In this document: one piece after another, positions 36,581 through 44,842 of the stretch | Layout of the letters: every line of letters starts with the position of its first letter | How positions within the stretch are numbered: the first letter of the stretch is position 1 | NCBI GenBank assembly: GCA_015066015.1 | Contig: SVPE01000007.1 | Span: 1 to 64,000 of the forward strand | Origin: Oscillospiraceae bacterium | GTDB lineage: Bacteria; Bacillota; Clostridia; Oscillospirales; Acutalibacteraceae | DNA: 64,000 nt | Direction: 5' to 3' | Program-made: the position numbers and the translations under genes | The notes under the pieces: model-generated | What the model was told of the DNA's origin: nothing | Seen by the model: only the letters and a program-made list of their open reading frames with translations | The model's database searches: none

Positions 36581-37951
36581 TTATTTCAATTTCTGAACCA
36601 TAATCTTTGCGCACTTGTAAATGTCACCGCAACCGAGAGTGATTATAATGTCACCTTTTTTTGCATTGGCAAGTACATAGTCGGCAATTTCCTCAAAGCT
36701 GTTGAACCAGACGCTTCCGGGAATCTTCTCTGCAAGGTCCTTTGTGTAAATTCCGTAGGTGTTTACCTCTCTTGAACCCATAATCTCTGTCATAACACAT
36801 TTATCGGGAATCTGAAGAGCTTTAACGAAATCATCGAAAAGCAGCTTTGTTCTCGAGAAGGTGAAGGGCTGAAAAACAGCCCAGACTGTATTGTATCCCA
36901 TTTTCATAACGGCATTGAGAGTTACTTCAAGCTCACCGGGATGGTGTGCATAGTCATCGGCAATTGTAATGCCGTTAAATTCACCGTGAACCTCAAAACG
37001 TCTGCCTGCACCGCCAAAAGCAGAAATGCCTTTTTCACATTCCTCGTCGGAGCAGCCGCCGTTCTTAGCAGCGGCAAAAGCGGCAAGAGCATTTACAATG
37101 TTGTGTTCACCGGGGATGTTGAGCTTAAGGTGAGCGATCTTTTCGCCCTTGTGCATAACATCAAATTCACCGAAAGCACCACGGTTATATGTAACATTGT
37201 CAGCGTAATAATCATTGGTTTCGTTTCTTCCGAAAGAAATGAGCTTTTTATCAATACCGTTAACAGTCTTAACTGTGTTTTCGTCGTCACCGTTATAAAT
37301 AACAGTATCCGTAGTCATATTTGCAAACTTTCTGAAGGATGCAATGATGTTGTCGAGGTTTTTGAAATATTCAAGATGATCCTCGTCAACGTTGAGAATA
37401 ACTGCAACGTTGGGGTCGAGCTCGTGATAATGATCGTTGAATTCGCAGGCCTCACAAATGAGAGTGTTGCTCTTTCCGGCAATGCCGTGACTGTCAATGA
37501 GGGGAAGTCTGCCGCCGATAACAGCCGAGGGATCTTTTTCAGCCATAACAAAAACCTGAGTCAGCATAGCGGTAACTGTTGTTTTTCCGTGTGTGCCACA
37601 GATTGCAATACAGTCTGAATACATTCTTGAAATCGCACCGAAAAGGGCGGCTCTTTCAAAGCAGGGAATACCGCTTGAGAGGGCAGCAATAAGCTCGGGA
37701 TTATCCTTCAGAATTGCGGCTGTATAAACAATGATTTCAGCGCCTTCGATATTTTCAGCCTTCTGACCGAGAATGACATTCATACCGAGAGCACGGAGCT
37801 TATCGATATTGTCGCCGGGATTGTTATCCGAACCGCTTACTTCGTAGCCCCAGGTGTGGAGTATTTCAGCAAGAGGGCACATGCCTGAACCTCCGATACC
37901 GATAAAATGTATCCTCTTTTTTTCTTTTAAAAGTCTATCTATTTCGTACAT
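36581..37951 (-). CDS. murC: UDP-N-acetylmuramate--L-alanine ligase
   Basis: A 456-residue cytoplasmic ligase that adds the first residue of the peptidoglycan stem peptide. The N-terminal Rossmann-like domain has IHFIGIGGSGMCPLAEIL; the P-loop is CGTHGKTTV; ADDYAHHPGE and FQPFTFSRT are MurC markers. I placed the start at ATG 37949-37951, preceded on the minus strand by GAGGTGC; the frame is open further upstream but has no SD. It is transcribed toward the hairpin-dense region and has its own promoter. Confidence 0.96.
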   Translation of the reverse strand: MYEIDRLLKEKKRIHFIGIGGSGMCPLAEILHTWGYEVSGSDNNPGDNIDKLRALGMNVILGQKAENIEGAEIIVYTAAILKDNPELIAALSSGIPCFERAALFGAISRMYSDCIAICGTHGKTTVTAMLTQVFVMAEKDPSAVIGGRLPLIDSHGIAGKSNTLICEACEFNDHYHELDPNVAVILNVDEDHLEYFKNLDNIIASFRKFANMTTDTVIYNGDDENTVKTVNGIDKKLISFGRNETNDYYADNVTYNRGAFGEFDVMHKGEKIAHLKLNIPGEHNIVNALAAFAAAKNGGCSDEECEKGISAFGGAGRRFEVHGEFNGITIADDYAHHPGELEVTLNAVMKMGYNTVWAVFQPFTFSRTKLLFDDFVKALQIPDKCVMTEIMGSREVNTYGIYTKDLAEKIPGSVWFNSFEEIADYVLANAKKGDIIITLGCGDIYKCAKIMVQKLK

Positions 37952-37991
37952 TTTAAGCACCTCATAATTGCATAGTAATCTATAATATAAT

Positions 37992-38020
37992 ATTATATTG
38001 CAAAATTGCGAATTAGTAAA
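37992..38020 (-). promoter_or_regulatory. Promoter of murC, overlapped by a 16-base palindrome
   Basis: On the minus strand: TTTACT (plus 38015-38020), a 17-base spacer, and TATAAT (plus 37992-37997). The -10 lies in the perfect palindrome AATATAATATTATATT (37984-37999), which may be operator or only AT-rich chance. Confidence 0.6.
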
Positions 38021-38036
38021 CACTTTTTGAAAATTA

Positions 38037-38063
38037 ACCTAAATTTTTTTGTTTCATATAATA
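38037..38063 (+). promoter_or_regulatory. Sigma-K-like promoter of dpaA-dpaB
   Basis: AC (38037-38038), a 16-base spacer, and CATATAATA (38055-38063) match the mother-cell sigma-K pattern AC-N16/17-CATAnnnTA. The Bacillus spoVF operon is under sigma-K control. CATATAAT also suits a sigma-E -10, but no good sigma-E -35 is seen. Confidence 0.6.
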
Positions 38064-38108
38064 ATTATCGGGAAGGTTTAACCGTACTTTTCAGAAAGAA
38101 GGTATAGT

Positions 38109-38921
38109 ATGAATAACAGTGTTGCAGTTATCGGAAAAAATGCCGTGCAGACGGCTCTGCAAAGAATATTTATATCAAAGGGTGTTTGCAGTGAGCTTAT
38201 TGACCCTTCGGAGCCTTTGACTTTAAGCGGTCGTTTGCAAAGCTTTGACAGCGTGGTACTCCCTTTTCCGTCAAAGGATGATAATATCTCTTTTATAAAA
38301 GAACATGAACGTGAGGGCCTTTTTGAAAAAAATCAACTTATAATCGGAGGAATGATACCCGAAAAAGTTATAAATCATCTTGAAAAGGCCTATGTGAGAG
38401 TAGCTGATTATTTTCTTGACGAGGCTTATGTGTTGAAAAATGCATATCTGACTTATCAGGGAGTCCTGAGGCTTTTATCTGAAAATACTGATTCTTTTCT
38501 CGCGGAAAAAACTGTCCTTGTGACGGGCTACGGCCGAATTGCAAAGCCTCTTTGTCTTGCCCTGAGAACACTCGGAATGAAGGTATATGTTGCCGTAAGA
38601 AGTGATATACAAAGCGCGGAAGCCGGGATGATGGGTTTTAATACTCTTAAAATAAACAGTATGAAAGGAGCGCTTTTTTACTTTGATTATATTTTCAATA
38701 CAGTGCCGTTTAATATATTTGATGAGAAGGATATCAGACACCTGAAAAACAGCTGCGTATATTTTGAAATTGCTTCATTTCCTTACGGAGCATTGTCGGA
38801 GCATTTTGGCTTTTACGGTAAGAAATACATTCTGTCTTCGGCACTTCCGGGTAAATTTTATCCTTCGGGAGTTGCTGAAAATATAGCTGAATATCTCAGC
38901 AGAAAGGGGATAATTAAATGA
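38109..38921 (+). CDS. dpaA: Dipicolinate synthase subunit A (SpoVFA)
   Basis: A 270-residue subunit of the mother-cell enzyme that makes dipicolinic acid, the spore-core chelator, from dihydrodipicolinate. It has an N-terminal domain and a Rossmann fold with VLVTGYGRIAKPL (residues about 137-149). FEIASFPYG and LPGKFYPSGVAENIA, typical of DpaA, are visible. RBS GAAGGTA. It overlaps dpaB by four bases (ATGA). Presence of spoVF rather than EtfA-dependent synthesis is informative, because some clostridia lack it. Confidence 0.94.
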   Translation: MNNSVAVIGKNAVQTALQRIFISKGVCSELIDPSEPLTLSGRLQSFDSVVLPFPSKDDNISFIKEHEREGLFEKNQLIIGGMIPEKVINHLEKAYVRVADYFLDEAYVLKNAYLTYQGVLRLLSENTDSFLAEKTVLVTGYGRIAKPLCLALRTLGMKVYVAVRSDIQSAEAGMMGFNTLKINSMKGALFYFDYIFNTVPFNIFDEKDIRHLKNSCVYFEIASFPYGALSEHFGFYGKKYILSSALPGKFYPSGVAENIAEYLSRKGIIK

Positions 38922-39490
38922 AAAAAATCAATGTCGGTTACGCCTTGACCGGTTCATTCTGCACCTTTGACAAATCGCTTCTTCAGATGGAAAAGCTTGT
39001 AAACGGTGGAAAGAATCTTCTCCCCATAATGTCCTTTAATGCTTATTCGCTTGACACCCGTTTCGGTACAGCCGAATCCTTCAGAGAAAAAATACGACTG
39101 ATTACAGGCAACGATATAATTTCGACCATTGCGGACGCAGAGCCTCTCGGTCCCAAAAAGCTTACAGATGTGCTTGTTGTGTTGCCCTGTACAGGTAACA
39201 CCCTGGCAAAGCTTGCTGCAGGAATTTATGATACCCCCGTAACGCTTGCCGTGAAGTCACATCTGAGAAATCAGCGACCGGTTGTAATTGGTGTATCCTC
39301 GAATGATTCATTGAGTGCAACTGCAAAAAATATAGGCTTGCTTTTAAATAATAAGCATTATTATTTTATCCCGATGAGTCAGGATGACCCGCAGAAAAAG
39401 CCTTTTTCTGTTGTGTGTGATTTCGGAAAAGTCGATGAAACAATAGAAGCTGCCCTCTACGGAAAGCAGCTTCAGCCGATTCTGATATAA
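38918..39490 (+). CDS. dpaB: Dipicolinate synthase subunit B (SpoVFB), flavoprotein-like
   Basis: A 190-residue partner of DpaA belonging to the flavoprotein (HFCD) fold. The N-terminus VGYALTGSFCTFDKSL, then LPCTGNTLAKLAAGIYDTPV and KSHLRNQRPVVIGVSSND, are characteristic. The length is normal. It is translationally coupled to dpaA by an ATGA overlap and shares its sporulation promoter. It ends at a bidirectional hairpin that faces thyX. Confidence 0.94.
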   Translation: MKKINVGYALTGSFCTFDKSLLQMEKLVNGGKNLLPIMSFNAYSLDTRFGTAESFREKIRLITGNDIISTIADAEPLGPKKLTDVLVVLPCTGNTLAKLAAGIYDTPVTLAVKSHLRNQRPVVIGVSSNDSLSATAKNIGLLLNNKHYYFIPMSQDDPQKKPFSVVCDFGKVDETIEAALYGKQLQPILI

Positions 39491-39528
39491 AAATACCCGA
39501 CACTTTTCTTAACAGAAGGTGTCGGGTA
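39489..39528. terminator. Terminator between dpaB and the ThyX-like gene
   Basis: TACCCGACAC (39494-39503) and GTGTCGGGTA (39519-39528) are perfect arms. On the minus strand a five-T run follows, giving a strong terminator for the ThyX-like gene; on the plus strand the T content is weaker. Confidence 0.85.
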
Positions 39529-39532
39529 AGCT

Positions 39533-40897
39533 TTATAATTTTGAAAATTTCTCTTTCATTTCAAGTATACGTCCGCAGGAAAATTTTCCTTCGGGACACT
39601 TGCCTGAAATATAGCAGCTGGGACCGTAATTGACAAAGAGTAAAGGAGCAATCTCGCGGAGCTTTCCGAGAAGCTCAAGACAGTAGGCCTGAATTTCCCA
39701 TTGAGCTCTTGTGCAGGAGCGAAGACGGAAGAAAAGCTGAAGCTCTCTGCCGTTGAGAGTGCTTACAAAATCGAGGGTATTACCGCTTAAAACGCAGTAT
39801 ACAAGCTCACTGTCAGCAGCCCCGTTTTCTTTCATTTCTTCGTAGAAACTCTTCATTCTGTCAAAGCATGAAACGTAGACGTCAAGGAGAGTTTCATCAC
39901 TCTTTACGGTATCGGGAATGATGTAATTCTCTCTTGAAGCCTTAAGCAGATTAGGAATACAGATGCTCTGCATCCTGTGACGTGCAAAATGAGTAAGGCA
40001 GGCAAGAGAAACCCCGTTGAAGCGTACTGTGCAGTTAAAGCTTTCGAGTGCTCTTGGTCTGGATGAATCAAAAACGGTCTTGATGATTTTCTGAAGGTTT
40101 TCTTTATCACTGACTGTTTTTTCTGCGTCTTCGTTCGAGCAGTTATAGTTTTCAATGAGAGCAGTAACCGCTACATTCTTTTCACCGTCAGCCGAGTAGG
40201 AGAGTATGTCACAGAGGCTGTCGCTTTTTTTATTTGCAAAGCTGAAGCCGAGATCGATTTCGTCGCTGTAGTTCTTGTTTTTTTCTTCAAAATCGATGAA
40301 AAGTCCGGGGGTAAGCTCTCTGCATTGCTTGAGAAGGCTTTCACCGAGAGTCTTTATTTCATCTATCTTACTGCCTCTGCCGTAAATCATAGCTCTTAAA
40401 ACATTGATTATCTCTCTGCCGTTAAGCGAGCAGTAGAAGTTACTGTAGAAGCAATAGGGAAGAACAAATCTTGCATCCTCTTTAGGAACACCGTTTTCTG
40501 TAAGGAACGAGTAAGCGCCGAAAAAGCTGTCCATATTATCTTTGTAGATCTTTTCTGTTTTTTCGTCAGCAAATTCAGGAACAAAATAGCCGCAGTCAGC
40601 GAAGTCAACATAACGGCGTGACTTCACGGTGAAGGATGCGAGACGGAACTCGATCATAAACTGTTCAACCACGACGGAAACATTTTCGAATGCAAGGTTA
40701 AAGAAAACATGTTCAACAGTCGAAGTGTGACCCGAACGGGTAACCTTGTCAATAAGCTTTGTATTTTTTTCCTCGTCGTGACTTTTTTCAAATATTTCAA
40801 GGGCGGTTCCGTTCTGTGTGGAAATTCTGCCCGAAGCAGCACAGACCTCCTGTTTGCAGTCGGATACACCGATAACAAATACGCCTGATTTCTTCAT
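39533..40897 (-). CDS. Tandem two-domain ThyX-like (FAD-dependent thymidylate synthase) protein
   Basis: A 454-residue protein made of two ThyX-like repeats; normal ThyX is 210-260 residues. The N-terminal copy (about 1-205) has HTSTVEH, then EFRLASFTVKSRRY where RHR would be expected (EFR at 83-85), and ARFVLPYCF plus LNGREIINVL. The C-terminal copy (about 265-430) keeps RHRMQS (R306, R308, S311), LNGRELQLFFRLRSCTRAQW and EIQ, ending with three Cys (428, 434, 441). One intact and one degenerate site are likely. The start is ATG 40895-40897 after AAAGGAAG. Divergent from the cupin-tmk operon, which fits dTMP supply. Confidence 0.85.
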   Translation of the reverse strand: MKKSGVFVIGVSDCKQEVCAASGRISTQNGTALEIFEKSHDEEKNTKLIDKVTRSGHTSTVEHVFFNLAFENVSVVVEQFMIEFRLASFTVKSRRYVDFADCGYFVPEFADEKTEKIYKDNMDSFFGAYSFLTENGVPKEDARFVLPYCFYSNFYCSLNGREIINVLRAMIYGRGSKIDEIKTLGESLLKQCRELTPGLFIDFEEKNKNYSDEIDLGFSFANKKSDSLCDILSYSADGEKNVAVTALIENYNCSNEDAEKTVSDKENLQKIIKTVFDSSRPRALESFNCTVRFNGVSLACLTHFARHRMQSICIPNLLKASRENYIIPDTVKSDETLLDVYVSCFDRMKSFYEEMKENGAADSELVYCVLSGNTLDFVSTLNGRELQLFFRLRSCTRAQWEIQAYCLELLGKLREIAPLLFVNYGPSCYISGKCPEGKFSCGRILEMKEKFSKL

Positions 40898-40939
40898 ATC
40901 ATTTCTTCCTTTCGGCAAAAAACTTATAACTTTTCTTCT

Positions 40940-40968
40940 ATTGTAAGATATTAAGTCTCTTTTGTCAA
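40940..40968 (-). promoter_or_regulatory. Promoter of the ThyX-like gene
   Basis: On the minus strand: TTGACA (plus 40963-40968), a 17-base spacer, and TACAAT (plus 40940-40945). Confidence 0.78.
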
Positions 40969-41008
40969 ATAAATTGCAGAAAAATTGCAAAAAGATTTTG
41001 AAAAAACA

Positions 41009-41037
41009 TTGATTATAAATTAAAAAGTTGGTATAAT
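41009..41037 (+). promoter_or_regulatory. Promoter of the long cupin-tmk-...-HAD gene array
   Basis: TTGATT (41009-41014), a 17-base spacer, and TATAAT (41032-41037) with TG at 41029-41030. It is the only clear promoter I see before the 23-gene co-directional run. Confidence 0.75.
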
Positions 41038-41069
41038 CTTATAGACTATGAAAATGGGGGTACCATGTG

Positions 41070-41420
41070 ATGATTAAAAGAGCAAGCGAAATGAAGGACA
41101 ATATCAAAGTAAATATGCGCGGCGGTGACGGTCAGGTTTCAATAAGAGAAATCCTGCTTAAAGGTGAATACAAAGGAAATGCCCGCCTTGTAGGAACAAT
41201 CACTCTTGAGCCCGGTTGTTCAATCGGTGCACATGTTCACGAAAACGAAGAAGAAATTTTTTACATCATCAAGGGTACAGCTACTTATGACGATAACGGC
41301 ACCGAGGTTATACTTAATGAAGGCGACAGCTGTCTTTGTCTCGGCGGTGAGAAGCATTCAGTTGCAAACCGTATGAGTGAAGGTACAGTTCAGCTCTTTG
41401 CCGTAATTCTTACTTATTAA
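41070..41420 (+). CDS. Small cupin-domain protein
   Basis: A single-domain cupin of 116 residues. Cupin motif 1 (GCSIGAHVHENEEEIFYIIKG) supplies His/His/Glu metal ligands; motif 2 (GDSCLCLGGEKHSV) supplies the last His. Such proteins bind a metal and small ligand, and no specific function can be assigned. I placed the start at ATG 41070, nine bases after GGGGG; GTG at 41067 is the alternative. It heads the long operon, ten bases before tmk. Confidence 0.82.
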   Translation: MIKRASEMKDNIKVNMRGGDGQVSIREILLKGEYKGNARLVGTITLEPGCSIGAHVHENEEEIFYIIKGTATYDDNGTEVILNEGDSCLCLGGEKHSVANRMSEGTVQLFAVILTY

Positions 41421-41429
41421 GAGGTTGCT

Positions 41430-42104
41430 ATGGGAAGAATGATAGTAATTGACGGCCTCGACGGCAGCGGAAAGGCCACACAGGCAGAAATGCTCAAAAA
41501 CAGACTCAGGGAAAAAGGTTATGGAATCTATTCCCTTGATCTGCCCTGTTACAACGATCCTTCCAGCACACTTGTAAGGATGTATCTTTCAGGCGAGCTC
41601 GGTGACAAGCCCGGTGATGTAAACTGCTTTGCTGCATCAACATTTTTCGGTGTTGACCGTTATGCAAGCTATAAAAAGCACTGGGAAAAAGAATACAACA
41701 GTAACAAAATTGTTGTTGCAAACAGATACACAACATCAAATGCCTGCCATCAGATGACAAAGCTCCCTGAAGAAAACTGGGATTCTTATATGGACTGGCT
41801 CTTTGATTTTGAATACAACAAACTCGGAATTCCCGAGCCTGACCTTGTAATCTTTCTTGAGATGCCCGTTGAGATTTCACAACGGCTTCTTTCAGAAAGA
41901 TACTGCGGCGATGAGGATAAGAAGGATGTTCACGAAAGGGACACCGAATATCTTTCAAATTGCCACAGGGCAGCAGTTTATGCTGCGGACAAGCTGGGCT
42001 GGACAACGGTAAATTGTTCGCGTGACGGCGAAATAAGAAGCCGAGAGGATATTGCTGACGAGTTGTTCAGTATAGTTGAAAGGAAATTTCTTTTTAATGA
42101 TTGA
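41430..42104 (+). CDS. tmk: Thymidylate kinase (dTMP kinase family)
   Basis: A 224-residue kinase that converts dTMP to dTDP, fitting the ThyX-like gene across the divergent promoter. The P-loop region is DGLDGSGKATQ, where the usual Ser/Thr directly after the lysine is Ala. The DRY-type motif reads ANRYTTSNACHQ, with Asp replaced by Asn. Lid residues (LSERY) are present. These changes suggest a divergent clade of deoxynucleotide kinases; dTMP specificity is probable, not certain. It overlaps the next gene by eight bases. Confidence 0.82.
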   Translation: MGRMIVIDGLDGSGKATQAEMLKNRLREKGYGIYSLDLPCYNDPSSTLVRMYLSGELGDKPGDVNCFAASTFFGVDRYASYKKHWEKEYNSNKIVVANRYTTSNACHQMTKLPEENWDSYMDWLFDFEYNKLGIPEPDLVIFLEMPVEISQRLLSERYCGDEDKKDVHERDTEYLSNCHRAAVYAADKLGWTTVNCSRDGEIRSREDIADELFSIVERKFLFND

Positions 42105-42993
42105 TTTTCGTACACCTGTAATCGGTGACAGGGACTGGATTAGAAAGCGTACGGCTGAAATGGGTTGTCCGAGCTGTGAATATACATTCGGCAACATTTT
42201 TTCCTACACTGCAAAAATGGATATAAAGGTTGCTGAGATTTACGGTTGTCTTGTTACCAGATGCATTTTCGGTGACAGTGTACTGTATTGCTATCCGATG
42301 GGAAACGGTGACAGAAAAAAAGCTGTTGAAGAGCTTGTTCAGGACGGACTCGGCAGCGGAAAGGATTTTGTATTTTTCGGTCTCACGAGAGATTTCGCTG
42401 AAGAGCTTGAATCCTTTTACCCGGGAAGATTCAATATAGAGTTTGACCGCGACGGATCCGATTATCTTTATTACAGTGAGGATCTTATAAACCTCAGCGG
42501 TAAAAAATACCAACCCAAAAGAAACCACATTTCTTATTTTGAGAAAAATTACAACTGGGAATATGAAGTAATAACAAATGACAATATACCCGAATGTATA
42601 GATATGAACAGCAGGTGGATTGAGACCGCTCTTGCTGAATTCCGCGAGGACCTGGAGTACGAGTTTGAAATTATAAAACTCGCTTTTGCAAATTATGATG
42701 CACTCGGACTTAAAGGCGGACTTATCCGTGTTGACGGTGAAGTAATTGCTTTCACTGTAGGTGAAGAGATGAACGAGAACACATTCTGCGTGCACTTTGA
42801 AAAGGCTTTTTCTTCATACAGAGGCGCCTATCCGATAATAAACCGCGAATTCTGCAAAAGAGAGCTTTCGTCATATAAATACATTGACCGCGAGGACGAT
42901 GTCGGTGCGGAAAATCTCCGCAAAGCAAAACTTTCTTATCATCCCGCAATAATAAGGGAAGAGTATGAGGCTAAGCTGAAAAATGTTGATTGA
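42097..42993 (+). CDS. DUF2156 (phosphatidylglycerol lysyltransferase C-terminal-like) protein
   Basis: A soluble protein of 298 residues related to the DUF2156/LPG-synthase C-terminal domain, a double GNAT-like fold. Relevant blocks are KKYQPKRNHISYFEKNYNWE, GGLIRVDGEVIAFTVGE and VHFEKAFSSYRGAYPIIN. In MprF this fold transfers amino acids from tRNA to lipids, but free-standing versions like this have no established role. I used ATG 42097, overlapping tmk; an upstream TTG at 42076 is less likely. It overlaps the next acetyltransferase gene by 11 bases, so the two may be functionally linked. Confidence 0.82.
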   Translation: MIDFRTPVIGDRDWIRKRTAEMGCPSCEYTFGNIFSYTAKMDIKVAEIYGCLVTRCIFGDSVLYCYPMGNGDRKKAVEELVQDGLGSGKDFVFFGLTRDFAEELESFYPGRFNIEFDRDGSDYLYYSEDLINLSGKKYQPKRNHISYFEKNYNWEYEVITNDNIPECIDMNSRWIETALAEFREDLEYEFEIIKLAFANYDALGLKGGLIRVDGEVIAFTVGEEMNENTFCVHFEKAFSSYRGAYPIINREFCKRELSSYKYIDREDDVGAENLRKAKLSYHPAIIREEYEAKLKNVD

Positions 42994-43714
42994 CAGATTT
43001 AAATATAAAGCTTCTCTGACTGAGCTCTGGAGCAAGGTTTTCAAAGATGAAAAAAGCTATATAGAGCTTATCTTTTCTGAAGGTAGCGCTGACAGTATCC
43101 TTTGCTTTGCTGAGACAGACGGTGATAATGTTGTATCGGCTTTTTATCTTCTTAAAACTTATCTTTATTTTAACAATAAGTGCTATAACGGCTATTATCT
43201 TTATGCCGCTGCAACCGATAACAGCTACAGAGGCAAGGGTATAATGTCAAAGCTTATAAAGGAAGCTCAGGACTGTTGTGAAAAAAGCGGTTCCGACTTT
43301 ATTTCTCTCGTACCTTCCGAAGCAAGTCTTTACTCATATTACAAAAGATCCGGCTTTATAGGTTCAATGTACTGTGTCGAAAAAGCAGTAACCGCGCCTG
43401 AGGCTGAGAGAGCTATTTCCGCGGATGAGTATTACAGCCGTCGGAAGCTACAGATAAATTATTTTAATTTTGATGAGAAATCTTTTTCTTATGCTGCTGA
43501 CTGTCTCAAAGCTGCCGGATTCGGCTTCTTTTCGGACAAGGAAAGCATTTATATCAAAGATAACGGCGGTGAAATCATCGAGCATATTTCCTTTGCTGAC
43601 GCTGAGTTCGCCGACTGTAAAAAATATCCGTTCGGTATGCTTTATCCTATAAATCCTGAGCTCAACAGGGAATGGAAGCATACGGATATATATATGAATA
43701 TTGCACTCGATTAG
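42983..43714 (+). CDS. GNAT-family N-acetyltransferase
   Basis: A 243-residue protein with an N-terminal GNAT domain (residues 1-135). YYLYAAATDNSYRGKGIMSK contains the acetyl-CoA-binding R-G-K-G turn, and YYKRSGFIG is the following strand-helix. The C-terminal 100 residues form a second, weaker GNAT-like half. The substrate is unknown. It overlaps the DUF2156 gene by 11 bases, consistent with translational coupling. Confidence 0.82.
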   Translation: MLIDRFKYKASLTELWSKVFKDEKSYIELIFSEGSADSILCFAETDGDNVVSAFYLLKTYLYFNNKCYNGYYLYAAATDNSYRGKGIMSKLIKEAQDCCEKSGSDFISLVPSEASLYSYYKRSGFIGSMYCVEKAVTAPEAERAISADEYYSRRKLQINYFNFDEKSFSYAADCLKAAGFGFFSDKESIYIKDNGGEIIEHISFADAEFADCKKYPFGMLYPINPELNREWKHTDIYMNIALD

Positions 43715-43727
43715 GAGGAACAGAAAA

Positions 43728-44270
43728 ATGGTATACTGTTTTTTAGCAGACGGCTTTGAGGAGCTTGAGGCAATTGCGCCGATTGATATGCTTAAAAGGG
43801 CAGGTGTAGAGGTAATCACCGTAGGTGTTACCGGCAAGAATGTCACCGGCTCTCACAATATAACATTTGTTGCGGATATAACCGCAGATGAAATTACACT
43901 TACCGATAATCTTGAAGCGGTAATTCTTCCCGGAGGAATGCCCGGCACAATCAATCTTGAAAAGAGCGAAAGGGTTCAGCAGGCAATTGATTTTGCAGCA
44001 GGAAACGGCAGATACCTTTGTGCTATCTGTGCGGCTCCTTCAATTTTAGGTCACAAGGGACTTCTCAGAGAAAGAAATGCTACAGCCTTCCCCGGCTTTG
44101 AAAAAGACCTTGAAGGTGCAAACACTGAGGGTGACTTCGTTGTTACCGACGGTACATTTGTAACTGCAAAAGGTGCAGGTGTTGCAACAGAATTCGGACT
44201 TGAAATTGTCCGCCTTCTTGTAAGTGAAGAAAAGAGCAATGAAATAAGAAAAGCAATACAGTCAAGATGA
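43728..44270 (+). CDS. DJ-1/PfpI family protein
   Basis: A 180-residue protein of the DJ-1/ThiJ type. It shows FLADGFEELEAIAPIDMLKR with the conserved Glu, VILPGGMPGT, and the nucleophile elbow YLCAICAAPSILG with the reactive Cys. Members act as glyoxalase/deglycase-type or oxidative-stress proteins; specific activity here is unknown. ATG at 43728 follows TTAGGAGGAA; an earlier in-frame start lies inside the acetyltransferase gene. It overlaps the folate gene by four bases. Confidence 0.9.
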   Translation: MVYCFLADGFEELEAIAPIDMLKRAGVEVITVGVTGKNVTGSHNITFVADITADEITLTDNLEAVILPGGMPGTINLEKSERVQQAIDFAAGNGRYLCAICAAPSILGHKGLLRERNATAFPGFEKDLEGANTEGDFVVTDGTFVTAKGAGVATEFGLEIVRLLVSEEKSNEIRKAIQSR

Positions 44271-44842
44271 AATCAGATTTAAGATTACAGCTGAAAGCTT
44301 TTCGTGACAGACTTGATAACAAGGCTGAATACGACAGAAAAATAGCCGAGCAGTTTATTACTTCACCTTTGTTTGAAGAAGCCGAAACCGTACTTCTGTA
44401 TTATTCTTTAGGAAGTGAGATTTCAACCAATGAAATTTTCCGTGTCTGTCTTGAAAAAGGCAAAAAAGTTGCCTTTCCTGTTTGTCTTGACAAAGACGGA
44501 ACAATGGAGTTTTTCACCGTAAGAGATGAGCATGACCTCGCTGAAGGAATGTACGGAATTAAAGCTCCCGCAGAGGGTTGCCCGAGACTTATATGCGATG
44601 AGAAGTGCCTTTGTGCAGTACCGGGACTTGCCTTTGACAGAAAAGGCTACAGAATCGGATACGGAAAAGGGTATTACGACAGATATCTTGCCTGTTTTCC
44701 GGGAGTCAGCGTCGGTCTTTGTTATGACGCGCTCTTATGTGAAGAGCTGCCTGTAAATGAATATGATATTAAAGTTAATTATCTTATCACCGATAAGACT
44801 ACATACAACTACAACTCAAAGGAGGATTTGAAAAATGGATGA
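44267..44842 (+). CDS. 5-formyltetrahydrofolate cyclo-ligase (MTHFS)
   Basis: A 191-residue ATP-dependent enzyme that recycles 5-formyl-THF to 5,10-methenyl-THF, relevant to one-carbon supply near the thymidylate genes. The N-terminal LRLQLKAFRDRL, VAFPVCL, the folate-binding VPGLAFDRKGYRIGYGKGYYD and DRYLA motifs are clear. The length is normal. It starts with an ATGA overlap of the DJ-1 stop and overlaps mltG by eight bases. Confidence 0.94.
   Translation: MKSDLRLQLKAFRDRLDNKAEYDRKIAEQFITSPLFEEAETVLLYYSLGSEISTNEIFRVCLEKGKKVAFPVCLDKDGTMEFFTVRDEHDLAEGMYGIKAPAEGCPRLICDEKCLCAVPGLAFDRKGYRIGYGKGYYDRYLACFPGVSVGLCYDALLCEELPVNEYDIKVNYLITDKTTYNYNSKEDLKNG

Noticed and set aside
37984-37999. AATATAATATTATATT as a firm operator
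   Set aside because: It is pure A/T and overlaps the -10; chance cannot be excluded, so it is only mentioned with the promoter.
37952-38023. Upstream extension of MurC
   Set aside because: The frame is open, but the extra residues do not match MurC and the SD GAGGTGC serves ATG 37949-37951.
40898-40990. Upstream extension of the ThyX-like protein
   Set aside because: It would cover its own -10 and -35 boxes, and AAAGGAAG points to ATG 40895-40897.
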